Source: Glacieibacterium sp965200405
Lineage (GTDB): Bacteria; Pseudomonadota; Alphaproteobacteria; Sphingomonadales; Sphingomonadaceae
NCBI RefSeq assembly: GCF_965200405.1
Contig: NZ_OZ241356.1
Location: forward strand, 62,001 to 126,000
Reading direction: 5' to 3'
Length of the DNA: 64,000 bases
The notes beneath the pieces are model-generated. The model saw nothing but the letters and a program-made list of their open reading frames with translations, was not told the DNA's origin and did not search any database. Below, piece after piece: positions 35,171-43,560 of the stretch. A program made the translations under genes and the position numbers. The first letter of the stretch is position 1. The number at the start of each line of letters is the position of its first letter.

Positions 35171-37309
35171 TCAGTATTTGAAGACGGCGCGCAGTCCGTA
35201 GGTCCGGGGTTCGCCGACGCGGCCCGCAACGCCCGCGCCGAAGGTCGCGGTGCTGGTGATGTACTGCTTGCCGGTGATGTTGCGCGCATAGGCGAGGATC
35301 TCGAAGCGCTCTCCGGGGAAGGTATAGCCGGCGCTGCCGTTGATCAGGCCGAAGCCGGGCTGCTGGTCGAACCCGGCATTGGACGCCGTGAAATATTGGC
35401 GGGTGCGGTGACTGAACTCGCCGCGCAGGAAGCCCGAGCCGTTGCCGATCGCCGTGTCGGCCTGAGCGTAGAAGGTATAGGCCCATTTCGGCGACAGGTT
35501 GAGGCGGTTACCCGACGCGTTGAAGGGTACGTTGCCCGGCCCGAGCGCCGAAGTGTAATTCTTATACTTGGCGTCGAGGTAGGCGAGGTTGGCACCGACC
35601 TTGAGCCACGGCGTGGCCTGCGCCTCGGACTCGATCTCGACGCCGTCGACCTTGGCGTCAGAGGCGTTGGTGATGTCGATGACACCCGGCGTCAGGAACG
35701 ACTGCACCTGCAGGTTCTTGTAGTCGTAGTGGAACACTGCCGTGTTGATGCGCAGCTTGTTGTCGAGCAGGCCGAGCTTGGCGCCGCCCTCATAGCTCCA
35801 CAGCGATTCAGGCGCGAAGCCTTGCGCCGGATTGACGCTGGTCAGGTTGAAGCCACCCGACTTGAAGCCCTTGGTTGCCGAAGCATACAGCAGGATGCCC
35901 TGCACCGGCTTGTATTCGACCATGAACTTGGGGGTCCAGGCCTTGTAGACGTTCCCGGTCGAATAGCTGCGCGGATAGGTTGCCAGGGGTAGGCCGGTTA
36001 TCAGCGAGCGGCTCAGCGCGAACTGGTCGAACTTCTTATGTTCGCGGGTGTAGCGGATGCCGCCGGTAACCGACAGCGTATCGGTGAAGGCATAGGTCGC
36101 CTGGCCAAAAGCGGCCAGCGCCTCGGTATTGATCGTCGGCGAGAAATTGGCCGCGACGGTCGGGAAGGTCGTCACCGTCGAGGAAACGTCGATGTGTTCC
36201 TTGAAGTAATAGATGCCGCCGATGTACGTCAGGCCGCCGGTGTGGCCGGTCAGGTTGAACTCCTGCGACAACTGGTGCTGGTCTTCGAACTGGTCGGTGC
36301 GACGGGTGTTGATCGCGGTACCGTCGGTGTCGCCGACCTGCCTCAGGCGGCTTTCGCGGTAACCGGTCAACGACTTGAACTGCAGTGTTTCGCTCAAGTC
36401 ATAGTTGAGTTCTGCAGCGCTGCCCCATTGGCGGCGAGTGGCAAACGGGCGGATGTTGACAGCGATCTTGTGATAATCGCCGAGCACCGAGTTCGACAGC
36501 GGGTCGGCGGTGGTCTGCAACAGCTTGATATAGCTGCCGACGGAATCGTTGGAGCGGACGAAATCGCCGCGCAGGATGATCTCGAGCGGCGCCGATGGCG
36601 TGAAGCGAAGCTGGCCGCGCGTACCGAAGCTGTTCTCGCTGTCGGCATCGCCGACGCCCGGAGCAACGTTCTTGAGATAGCCGTCGCGCTTGCTGCGAAT
36701 GATCGACAGCGAAGCCGCGACCTTGTCCGCGATGATCGGCCCGCTGACATAGCCTTCGGCGCGCATAAAATCGTAATTGCCGTAGGTAAGCTGCGCCTTG
36801 CCGGTCAGCTCGTTCGCCGGCTTGCGGCTGATGACGTTGATCGTGCCGCCGACCGAGTTGCGGCCGTACAGCGTTCCCTGCGGGCCACGAAGCACCTCGA
36901 TACGCTCGACATCGAGGAAGTTGGACAGATAGCTGGCCGGACGAGCAAGATAGATGCCGTCGAGATGGATCGTCGAGGACGGGTCCGAGCCGCCGAAGAC
37001 ATTGTTCGAGCCGATGCCGCGGATATAGACCTGCGAGAACGAGCTGTTCTGGGTGACCTGAAGGTTGGGGGTCAGCGAGGCCAGGTCGCGGACATCCTTG
37101 ATGCCGGTGCGCTCCAGCGTGTCGGCGCTGAATGCAGTGACGGCGAGCGGCGTGTCCTGCAGCTTGCTCGCGCCGGTCTTGCTGGCGGTGACGACGATGT
37201 CGTCGAGGCCGCCGCTGGTGTCGGCTGGAGCAGTCACGGCTTGAGCGAACGCCGCGCTACCGCCGATCAGTGCCGTCGTCGCGAAAAGCGCCCGTAAAGC
37301 CTTGTGCAT
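35171..37309 (-). CDS. TonB-dependent receptor, first gene of the catabolic operon
   Basis: 712 residues. Signal peptide KALRALFATTALIGGSAAFA; plug domain with DDIVVTASKTGASKL, TPLAVTAFSADTLERTG, VRDLASLTPNLQ, YIRGIGSNNVFGG, ERIEVLRGPQGTLYGRNS and GGTINVISRKP. The barrel ends in Tyr (RAVFKY). This is the FecA/CirA-like short receptor common in sphingomonads for aromatic and terpene uptake. GGGGA precedes the start. Two ATYGTYGACRAT palindromes lie 75 and 127 bp upstream, so it is probably controlled by the GntR regulator at 40224. It leads an operon of about 10 kb down to hyuB. Confidence 0.95.
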   Translation of the reverse strand: MHKALRALFATTALIGGSAAFAQAVTAPADTSGGLDDIVVTASKTGASKLQDTPLAVTAFSADTLERTGIKDVRDLASLTPNLQVTQNSSFSQVYIRGIGSNNVFGGSDPSSTIHLDGIYLARPASYLSNFLDVERIEVLRGPQGTLYGRNSVGGTINVISRKPANELTGKAQLTYGNYDFMRAEGYVSGPIIADKVAASLSIIRSKRDGYLKNVAPGVGDADSENSFGTRGQLRFTPSAPLEIILRGDFVRSNDSVGSYIKLLQTTADPLSNSVLGDYHKIAVNIRPFATRRQWGSAAELNYDLSETLQFKSLTGYRESRLRQVGDTDGTAINTRRTDQFEDQHQLSQEFNLTGHTGGLTYIGGIYYFKEHIDVSSTVTTFPTVAANFSPTINTEALAAFGQATYAFTDTLSVTGGIRYTREHKKFDQFALSRSLITGLPLATYPRSYSTGNVYKAWTPKFMVEYKPVQGILLYASATKGFKSGGFNLTSVNPAQGFAPESLWSYEGGAKLGLLDNKLRINTAVFHYDYKNLQVQSFLTPGVIDITNASDAKVDGVEIESEAQATPWLKVGANLAYLDAKYKNYTSALGPGNVPFNASGNRLNLSPKWAYTFYAQADTAIGNGSGFLRGEFSHRTRQYFTASNAGFDQQPGFGLINGSAGYTFPGERFEILAYARNITGKQYITSTATFGAGVAGRVGEPRTYGLRAVFKY

Positions 37310-37383
37310 GCTGCATCCCCGCTATCGCCGACCGACCGGCTTCCCACAGCCAGAGGAACATAGATTCGCGAGCGACACAATGG

Positions 37384-37395
37384 ATCGTCGACGAT
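37384..37395. promoter_or_regulatory. GntR-type operator 1 (ATCGTCGACGAT) before TonB operon
   Basis: A perfect 12-bp palindrome in the gap between matA and the TonB receptor gene, 75 bp before that start. It carries the TnGTnnACnA pattern usual for FadR/MatR-like GntR proteins. It is one of five related sites and lies 52 bp from operator 2. Confidence 0.75.
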
Positions 37396-37425
37396 TTTGT
37401 GAAATATTTGTTTCTGCATTGGCTT

Positions 37426-38634
37426 TTAAGGCTCGATCGTCGACGATCTTAAAAGTCGCGCTACCGCAGGCGAAACCCGCACTTCGCCGCGTTCCACGAA
37501 CGCCATGTGGTTTTCCTCGATTGCGGTCGCGACGTAGCGATAGTTGACCATCACGCCGCAGCTTTCGGCCTGGCCTTTCGCTGACAGGTCGGCGCCCTCG
37601 TTGATCCGGTCGAGACGCGCACCGTTCGAAAGATGGAAATTGGCGACTGGATCGCGGCTCGGCCCAGGGGTGCCGTCGGCCTGCACGCCGCTCAGGTACA
37701 TCGCGCATAGCCGGGCCAGTCCGGTGCCGAGCTGCTGGCCGCCCGCATCCAGCCACCGCCGGAAGCCTGGTACCGGGGATAGCGTGGCGAAGACGCGCAG
37801 CGACGGCGTTTCGGCCCTGAGATTCTGGGTGATCTGCTTGATCAGGAAATTGCCGAAGCCGATGCCACGGAGGCCAGGCTGGCAGTTGCTGATCGAGTAG
37901 AAGATCGCCGTAGTTTCCGGACTTGCCTCGCGCCCCGCCGGCGGGTGGTCGAGCAGCGGTGCGATGGCGTCGCTGATACGGTTGGTCAGCGCGACCTCGA
38001 CGAAGATCAGCGGTTCCCCGGGTAGCGCCGGGTGGAAGAACCCATAGCACCGCCGGTCCGCCGCCAGCCTGCCCCGGAGATCGTCCCAGCCATCGATCGC
38101 ATGGACAGCTTCGTAGACGATCAGCTTTTCCAGTATAGCCGCCGGCGTGTTCCAGTCGACACGACGCAGCTCGAGGAAGCCGCGATTGAACCACGATGCC
38201 AGCAGGTGCTTCATGTCGATGTCGAGCGGCTTGAGCTCAGGATGCGCCTTCAGCAGCGTGAGCAACTTGCCGCGTAGCGCGACGATCCGTGCCGTGCCCC
38301 CGGGCGCTGTGTTGAGCCGCCGCAACAGTTCCTGCCGCCGGGGCTCCGCGGCCTCCGTCAATCGCGCCGCGTTGAGCGTGCTGGGTTCGGACACATAAGC
38401 CTGGGCCGCAACCAGCAACACGGGCTGGTCGGGCGCCATATCGTCGACGAGCCAGCGGAAATACTGGAACAGTTCCTCGTCGTTGAGCGCCGCGGTGCAA
38501 TTCGCCAATTCCTGCGCGACGATCGTACCGCCGGTCTCCCCTGCCCCGCTGACCAGCCGCTTCGACAGTTCAATAGCTTTTTGCAGCTGGCTCTGGTCGC
38601 GACCGAGCAGGCGGGACATCCAGGCGAAGGCCAT
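37426..38634 (-). CDS. matA: Malonyl-CoA decarboxylase
   Basis: 402 residues from ATG at 38634, somewhat shorter than the 450 or so of relatives. Motifs: TAIFYSISNCQPGLRGIGFG with catalytic Ser and GNFLIKQI (about 255-275), and FHLSNGARLDRINEGADLS with the catalytic His (about 345). It converts malonyl-CoA to acetyl-CoA and CO2. It starts 4 bp after the matB stop and acts with MatB to use malonate. Its last codons (SSTI) contain a perfect copy of the regulator palindrome, so the end of the gene doubles as promoter DNA for the next operon. Confidence 0.93.
   Translation of the reverse strand: MAFAWMSRLLGRDQSQLQKAIELSKRLVSGAGETGGTIVAQELANCTAALNDEELFQYFRWLVDDMAPDQPVLLVAAQAYVSEPSTLNAARLTEAAEPRRQELLRRLNTAPGGTARIVALRGKLLTLLKAHPELKPLDIDMKHLLASWFNRGFLELRRVDWNTPAAILEKLIVYEAVHAIDGWDDLRGRLAADRRCYGFFHPALPGEPLIFVEVALTNRISDAIAPLLDHPPAGREASPETTAIFYSISNCQPGLRGIGFGNFLIKQITQNLRAETPSLRVFATLSPVPGFRRWLDAGGQQLGTGLARLCAMYLSGVQADGTPGPSRDPVANFHLSNGARLDRINEGADLSAKGQAESCGVMVNYRYVATAIEENHMAFVERGEVRVSPAVARLLRSSTIEP
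37436..37447. promoter_or_regulatory. GntR-type operator 2 (ATCGTCGACGAT) inside the end of matA
   Basis: A second perfect 12-bp palindrome, exactly 52 bp from operator 1, lying in the last codons of matA. Since it is coding, its exact match to an intergenic copy is less easily due to chance drift. Confidence 0.72.
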
Positions 38635-38638
38635 GATC

Positions 38639-40123
38639 TCAGCCTTTGAACCGACTGGTGAACTGTTCGCGGAGCAGCGCCTTCTGCACCTTCCCCATCG
38701 CATTGCGTGGCAGCTCGTCGACGATGAACACAGCCTTGGGCAGCTTGAACCCGGCCAGCACCGGCCGCAGCCGCTCGATCAGCGCCGCCTGATCCAGGCT
38801 GGCACCCGGATTCAATCTCACCAAGGCGATGACCGCCTCGCCGAAATCGGCATGGGGTAGGCCGATCACCGCCGCCTCGTCGACCTCGTCGAGCAGGTCG
38901 ATGACCAGCTCGATCTCTTTGGGGTAGATGTTGAGACCACCCGAAATGATCAGGTCCTTCTCCCGCCCGACGATGCGGACGACGCCATCGTCGTCGATGG
39001 TGGCGATATCGCCGGTGATGAAAAAGCCGTCCCCAAGGAACTCTGCCGCCGTCTTGTCGGGCTGGCGCCAATAGCCAGCGCAGACGTTATCGCCACGAAC
39101 CTCCAGTACGCCGCGCTCGCCGCCGCCGCTGAGGCGGACCTCGGTGCCAGGCAGAGGCGGACCGACGGCGCCCGCGAGACGCGGTCCATCGATCGGGTTC
39201 GAGCAGATGACGCCGCACTCGGACATGCCGTAACGCTCGAGAATCTGCTGGCCGGTGCGTTGGTGGAAGGCATCGAACGTGGCGGGGGTAAGTGGCGCCG
39301 ATCCGCAGACGAACAGCCGGACGCCAGCAGTGGTCGACCGATCGAGGCGCTGATCGGCGAGGAGCCGGGTGTAGTAGGTCGGCACCCCCATGAACACGGT
39401 CGCATCGGGCAGTTCGGTAAACACCGCCTCGGCGTCGAACGCGGTCAGCAGCCTGGTGTGCGCCGTCGCCAGCAGCATCGTGTTGAGCGCGATGAAAAGG
39501 CCGTGGATGTGATAGAGTGGCAGGACGTGAAGCAGCGTGTCCTTGGGATCGATACGCCATGTCGCAATCAGCGCGAGAGCGTTCGAAAGCAGGTTGCGGT
39601 GGGTGATCATCGCTCCCTTCGAGCGGCCGGTCGTGCCCGACGTGTAGACGATCGCCGCCAGGTCGTCGGCGATGGCCGCGTGACGCGGTGGCTGGGGATG
39701 GTCGGCGACGACAGTGTCGGCGAGGCTGCCCCGACCGTTTTTGTCGAGCGTCAGCAGTGACACGCCATGCTGTGCATGAGCCACCGCGTCGGCGGGATCG
39801 CAGACCAGCAGCCGGGGCTCGGCATCGGCAAGAAAATAGGCGACCTCGGCCGAGCGATAGGCGGTGTTGAGCGGTACATACACCGCACCAAGGCGCAAAA
39901 CCGCCAGATATAGCAGCACCACCTCCATCGATTTCTCGACCTGCACGGCAACCCGGTCACCCGCCTGGACGCCGTTGCCAGCCAGCGCGGCCGCCCATAT
40001 CTCGACTTTCGAGAGTAGATCGGGTCCGGTCAGCGATACGTCCTTGCTGCTCAACACGATCGCCGCAGTGCGGCCTTCGAGCCTGCCGGCAAGCGCGGCG
40101 TAGAATGATGTGTCAGGTTGCAC
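38639..40123 (-). CDS. matB: Malonyl-CoA synthetase (AMP-forming)
   Basis: 494 residues from GTG at 40123, preceded by GGAG at 7 bases; the open frame extends to 40282 but crosses the regulator's promoter. The AMP-binding motif is IVYTSGTTGRSKGAMITHR, with YGMSECG, GDIATIDDDG and the catalytic Lys in PRNAMGKVQK. The short N-terminus and neighbouring matA support malonate as substrate, although other short dicarboxylates are possible. Divergent from the GntR gene across an operator. Confidence 0.9.
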   Translation of the reverse strand: MQPDTSFYAALAGRLEGRTAAIVLSSKDVSLTGPDLLSKVEIWAAALAGNGVQAGDRVAVQVEKSMEVVLLYLAVLRLGAVYVPLNTAYRSAEVAYFLADAEPRLLVCDPADAVAHAQHGVSLLTLDKNGRGSLADTVVADHPQPPRHAAIADDLAAIVYTSGTTGRSKGAMITHRNLLSNALALIATWRIDPKDTLLHVLPLYHIHGLFIALNTMLLATAHTRLLTAFDAEAVFTELPDATVFMGVPTYYTRLLADQRLDRSTTAGVRLFVCGSAPLTPATFDAFHQRTGQQILERYGMSECGVICSNPIDGPRLAGAVGPPLPGTEVRLSGGGERGVLEVRGDNVCAGYWRQPDKTAAEFLGDGFFITGDIATIDDDGVVRIVGREKDLIISGGLNIYPKEIELVIDLLDEVDEAAVIGLPHADFGEAVIALVRLNPGASLDQAALIERLRPVLAGFKLPKAVFIVDELPRNAMGKVQKALLREQFTSRFKG

Positions 40124-40165
40124 AGCGATACTCCGATGAAGAACATAATACCGCCAGTCGGGCGA

Positions 40166-40177
40166 ATCGTTGACAAT
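40166..40177. promoter_or_regulatory. GntR-type operator 3 (ATCGTTGACAAT) between matB and gntR
   Basis: An imperfect copy of the palindrome in the 100-bp gap between the divergent matB and regulator starts. It would allow autoregulation together with control of matBA. Confidence 0.68.
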
Positions 40178-40223
40178 CGAGCCTTTGCGGCTTTGGCTGG
40201 TAAAAGATGAACAAGGAACCGGA

Positions 40224-40982
40224 GTGACCCGCAAGACCGTCTCGACCAGGAAGATCGTAGAGCCCGTGAAAAGCGGCGACAATTCTGCGACTTATGTCGG
40301 TAGCCTGCCGTTCGGCGCGCCCAAGCTTACGTCCGACGGGGGAATAAAGACCTCGCTGGTCCAGCAGGTCTACGCGACGATCATGGCTCAGCTCGATGCC
40401 GGAGCGATCCGGCCCGGCAGCCGGTTGATCGCGTCGGAACTCGCCGAACAACTCGATCTTAGTCGAGGACCGGTACGAGAAGCGCTGGCGGTGCTTGCCG
40501 GACAGGGGCTGGTCGAGTTGCTGCCCGACCGCGGTGCAATCTTGCGTCCGATGGCGCAGCAGGATTTGGTCGGCGTCTATGAAATGAGCGCCCCGGTCGC
40601 GGCGATCGGGTTGCGCAGCGCCGCACGGCGCATCTTCGAGGGCGACAATGCCGAGCGTGTCAGCCTGGCCATGGCGGCAATCCGCACCGCCGCCGGAGAC
40701 GGTACGCCACGTTTCCGCTTCTACCTGATCCTCAACGAATATCATTATCTCATCAACGCTATCGCTGAAAAACCGTATGTCGACTTCGTCCTGCGAGCCC
40801 TCAACATCGAATATTGGAACCGCTTGCTCGCCGCTGCCATCGATCTCGATCAGCACGTCGACCAGTATGTCCGGAATTACCAGCGCATCACCGAAGCCGT
40901 GCTGGCCGGAGACTCGCGAGCGGCAGAGGCGATCATGCTGTATCATGCCGAGTGGTGCATCTCCTTGCTGCAGCAAGAATAG
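40224..40982 (+). CDS. GntR family (FadR/MatR-like) transcriptional regulator
   Basis: 252 residues from GTG at 40224, preceded by AAGGA; an in-frame TTG at 40170 lies inside operator 3 and is unlikely. Winged HTH at about residues 43-110 (LIASELAEQLDLSRGPVREA). The C-terminal all-helical effector domain (115-250) is of the FCD type, but its metal-ligand positions are degenerate. I see Asn-Glu-Tyr-His174, Gln220 where His is usual, and His241. Placed between matBA and the MFS-BKACE pair. A malonate-sensing MatR-like role is the simplest guess, but the effector could be the pathway's own substrate. Confidence 0.9.
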   Translation: MTRKTVSTRKIVEPVKSGDNSATYVGSLPFGAPKLTSDGGIKTSLVQQVYATIMAQLDAGAIRPGSRLIASELAEQLDLSRGPVREALAVLAGQGLVELLPDRGAILRPMAQQDLVGVYEMSAPVAAIGLRSAARRIFEGDNAERVSLAMAAIRTAAGDGTPRFRFYLILNEYHYLINAIAEKPYVDFVLRALNIEYWNRLLAAAIDLDQHVDQYVRNYQRITEAVLAGDSRAAEAIMLYHAEWCISLLQQE

Positions 40983-40996
40983 GCTGCTTCCGCTGG

Positions 40997-41008
40997 ATTG
41001 TCGACGAT
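40997..41008. promoter_or_regulatory. GntR-type operator 4 (ATTGTCGACGAT) before MFS gene
   Basis: One-base variant of the palindrome, 14 bp after the regulator's stop codon and preceded by GCTGG as is operator 5. It is 52 bp from operator 5. Confidence 0.72.
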
Positions 41009-41048
41009 ATCCAAGATTCTCCCGGGCATCCTCCACATATTATGCTGG

Positions 41049-41060
41049 ATCGTTGACGAT
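41049..41060. promoter_or_regulatory. GntR-type operator 5 (ATCGTTGACGAT) before MFS gene
   Basis: One-base variant of the palindrome, 97 bp before the MFS start. Together with operator 4 it copies the 52-bp paired arrangement seen before the TonB operon. Confidence 0.72.
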
Positions 41061-41157
41061 CTAGCTTGCGCCACCCAAGCATCTGTGTTTCCTTCCCGTC
41101 AGCGGCAAGCAAGCAACGAGGCGGCCAACCGATGACACGTCAATCGACGATGCAAGG

Positions 41158-42504
41158 ATGAACGCCGCGGCCGTCGCTCCCTTGTCGGTTCCGTTGCCGG
41201 CGGCGCGGTCTGCAAATGCCGGCGTCTACGCCTGGTATGTCGCGATCCTGTTGTCGACGGCGCATCTGGTATCGTTCATCGACCGCTTCCTGATGAGCCT
41301 CGTGCTCGAGCCGCTGAAGGCCGACCTCGGCGTCAGCGACACTCAGTTGGGGCTGCTGCAAGGCACCGGTTTCGTCATCCTCTACACGCTGGTCGCGGTT
41401 CCGCTCGGACGCATGGCCGACAGCGTCAACCGCCGCAACCTGATCATCGCGGGCATTCTGCTGTGGAGCATCGCCACGGCGCTCTGCGGTCTCGCCAATT
41501 CGTTCGGCTCGCTGTTCATGGCGCGCATCGGCGTCGGCTTCGGCGAGGCGGCGCTGGTTCCCGCGGCGATGTCGCTGCTCGCCGCCTATTTCCCCCGCCA
41601 GCAACTCGGCCGCGCCGTCTCGGTGTTCACCACCGGCGCATCGCTGGGCAAAAGCGCTGCGCTGATCGGTGGCGGAGCGGTCCTTGCCGCGCTGACGCTG
41701 AGTGGCGGCATCTCGATCCCCGGTCTTGGGCAACTTCAGCCTTGGCAAGGCACCTTCGTCCTGATGGCGATCCCCGGCATCGTGCTGGCGCTGATCTTGC
41801 TGACGGTGCGCGAGCCGGCGCGCGTCGACAGCGGCATCGTCAAGCCCAGCATCGCCGTCGCATTCGCCCATATCAGGCGCTATCGTCGGGCCTATCTGAC
41901 CCACACGGCGGCAGGGACTGCGGTGGTGATGATCATCCAGTCGCTCGCCGCCTGGTCGCCGACCTTCTATATCCGCATCTTCCACATGACGCCGCCGCAG
42001 GCCGGGCTGCTGGTCGGCAGTGTCATCCTGGTAGCGGCGCCGCTCGGCCATCTTTTCGGCGGCTTCCTGACCGACCTGTTCCAGAAGCGCGGGGCCCCTG
42101 CTCCCGCGGCGCCGGTGATGATCGCCGGACTGGTTTGCGCGATCCCGGCGATCCTGGTGCTGGGAACGACGCGCAGCCTGCCGTTGTCGCTGGCCGCGTA
42201 CGGCGTCCTGAATTTCGGCGTGACGATGGGTGCCCCAGCCTCGCTGGCGGGGGTCCAGATGCTGACCCCCGACCGGCTGCGCGGCGTCGTCTCGTCGATG
42301 TTCCTGGCGACCGTCACGTTGATCGGGATCGGCATGGGGCCACCGCTGATCGGCTTCGTCACCGACACGGTCTTCGGCACACCGCTGGCGCTCGACCGCT
42401 CGCTGATGCTCGTCATCCCGATTGTCGCGGTGATCGGAACCGTTTTCGCTCTCGCCAGCCGGCGCCCTTTCCAGCGCGCCGCCGCCACCGCAACCTCCGC
42501 ATAA
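41158..42504 (+). CDS. MFS transporter
   Basis: 448 residues, 12 predicted spans. Loop 2-3 motif GRMADSVNRRNLIIAG is the MFS A-motif. FIDRFLMSLVLEPLKADLGVSDTQLGLLQG (in two parts) is the spinster/organic-anion subgroup start. Probably imports the pathway compound or an acid product across the inner membrane, completing the route from the TonB receptor. Ribosome site CAAGG is close to the ATG, so the start is not certain. Followed by the BKACE gene after 13 bp. Confidence 0.9.
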   Translation: MNAAAVAPLSVPLPAARSANAGVYAWYVAILLSTAHLVSFIDRFLMSLVLEPLKADLGVSDTQLGLLQGTGFVILYTLVAVPLGRMADSVNRRNLIIAGILLWSIATALCGLANSFGSLFMARIGVGFGEAALVPAAMSLLAAYFPRQQLGRAVSVFTTGASLGKSAALIGGGAVLAALTLSGGISIPGLGQLQPWQGTFVLMAIPGIVLALILLTVREPARVDSGIVKPSIAVAFAHIRRYRRAYLTHTAAGTAVVMIIQSLAAWSPTFYIRIFHMTPPQAGLLVGSVILVAAPLGHLFGGFLTDLFQKRGAPAPAAPVMIAGLVCAIPAILVLGTTRSLPLSLAAYGVLNFGVTMGAPASLAGVQMLTPDRLRGVVSSMFLATVTLIGIGMGPPLIGFVTDTVFGTPLALDRSLMLVIPIVAVIGTVFALASRRPFQRAAATATSA

Positions 42505-42517
42505 CAGGACCGATCCA

Positions 42518-43450
42518 GTGAAAAAGACCGACAAGGCAATCATCACCTGTGCCGTCACCGGCTCGATCCACACGCCGTCGATGTCGCCCTACCTGCCGAT
42601 CACGCCGGACCAGATTGCCGAGCAGGCGATCGAGGCGGCGGAAGCGGGTGCCGCGATCCTTCACCTTCATGCCCGCGACCCGCGCGACGGCCGGCCTTCT
42701 CCCGATCCTGAACTGTACATGCAGTTCCTGCCGCGCATCAAACAGGCGAGCGATGTCGTCATAAACATCACCACCGGCGGTGCGCCGGGCTTTTCGGAGG
42801 AAGACCGGATGGCCGGTCCATTGCGCGCCAGCCCCGAGATGACCTCGCTCAACATGGGTTCGATGAACTTCGGCTTCTTCGGCCTCGCCGACAAGTTCGA
42901 CTGGCAGCACGACTGGGAACGTGAATTGATGCTTGGCAGCAAGCGCTTTCCCGCCAATCATAACTTCGCGCTGATCGAGCGCATCATGGTCGAGCTTGGC
43001 CAGGGTCATGGCACCCGGTTCGAGTATGAGTGCTACGACGTCGGTCACCTGTACACCGTCAAGCACTTCGCCGACGCCGGGCTGATCAAGGCGCCGTTCC
43101 TGATCCAGTGCATCTTCGGCATCCTCGGCGGCATCGGTGCCGACCTCGAGAATTTCATGCTGATGAAGCAAACCGCCGACCGCCTGTTCGGCGACGACTA
43201 TATCCTGTCGTGCTTTGCCGTGGGCCGCCCGCAGATGAAGTTCCTGGCTCAATCGGCATTGGTCGGCGGCAGCGTCCGGGTTGGACTGGAGGACAGCCTG
43301 TACATCGGCAAGGGCCAATTGGCGGAGAGCAATGCCCAGCAGGTCCGCAAGATCCGCGGAATACTTGAGGCCCTGGACATCGAGGTCGCGACCCCGGTCG
43401 AGGCACGCGCGATGCTCGGCCTCAAGGGCGGCGACAAGGTGATGTTCTAG
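42518..43450 (+). CDS. Beta-keto acid cleavage enzyme (BKACE, DUF849)
   Basis: 310 residues, GTG start. The zinc site HLHARD places His49 and His51, and the family lines ITCAVTGSIHTP, TTGGAPGFSEEDR, LNMGSMNFG and YECYDVGHLYTVKHFADAG are intact. VGLEDSLYIGKGQLA is typical near residue 250. BKACE enzymes react a beta-keto acid with acetyl-CoA to give acetoacetate and a new CoA ester; the first example acts on 3-keto-5-aminohexanoate in lysine fermentation. Here the keto acid is unknown. It shares a promoter region with the MFS gene and two operators. Confidence 0.93.
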   Translation: MKKTDKAIITCAVTGSIHTPSMSPYLPITPDQIAEQAIEAAEAGAAILHLHARDPRDGRPSPDPELYMQFLPRIKQASDVVINITTGGAPGFSEEDRMAGPLRASPEMTSLNMGSMNFGFFGLADKFDWQHDWERELMLGSKRFPANHNFALIERIMVELGQGHGTRFEYECYDVGHLYTVKHFADAGLIKAPFLIQCIFGILGGIGADLENFMLMKQTADRLFGDDYILSCFAVGRPQMKFLAQSALVGGSVRVGLEDSLYIGKGQLAESNAQQVRKIRGILEALDIEVATPVEARAMLGLKGGDKVMF

Positions 43451-43560
43451 CGACGCCAGGGCGCCAGCGCGTGTCGCGCGGATAGGCAATGCGGAGGCAC
43501 AAAGGCGGTTGATCGCCGACGCCTGAAAGCAGACAATGCGTCACGATTTGAGGAGAGGTT

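Noticed and set aside
35090..37297. Two long plus-strand frames (300 and 419 residues) across the TonB receptor
   Set aside because: They are antisense to a receptor with signal, plug and barrel motifs, and they show no family pattern.
41140..42573. Minus-strand frame of 477 residues opposite the MFS transporter
   Set aside because: Extremely rich in Arg, Asp, Gln and His, as expected for the complement of membrane-protein codons.
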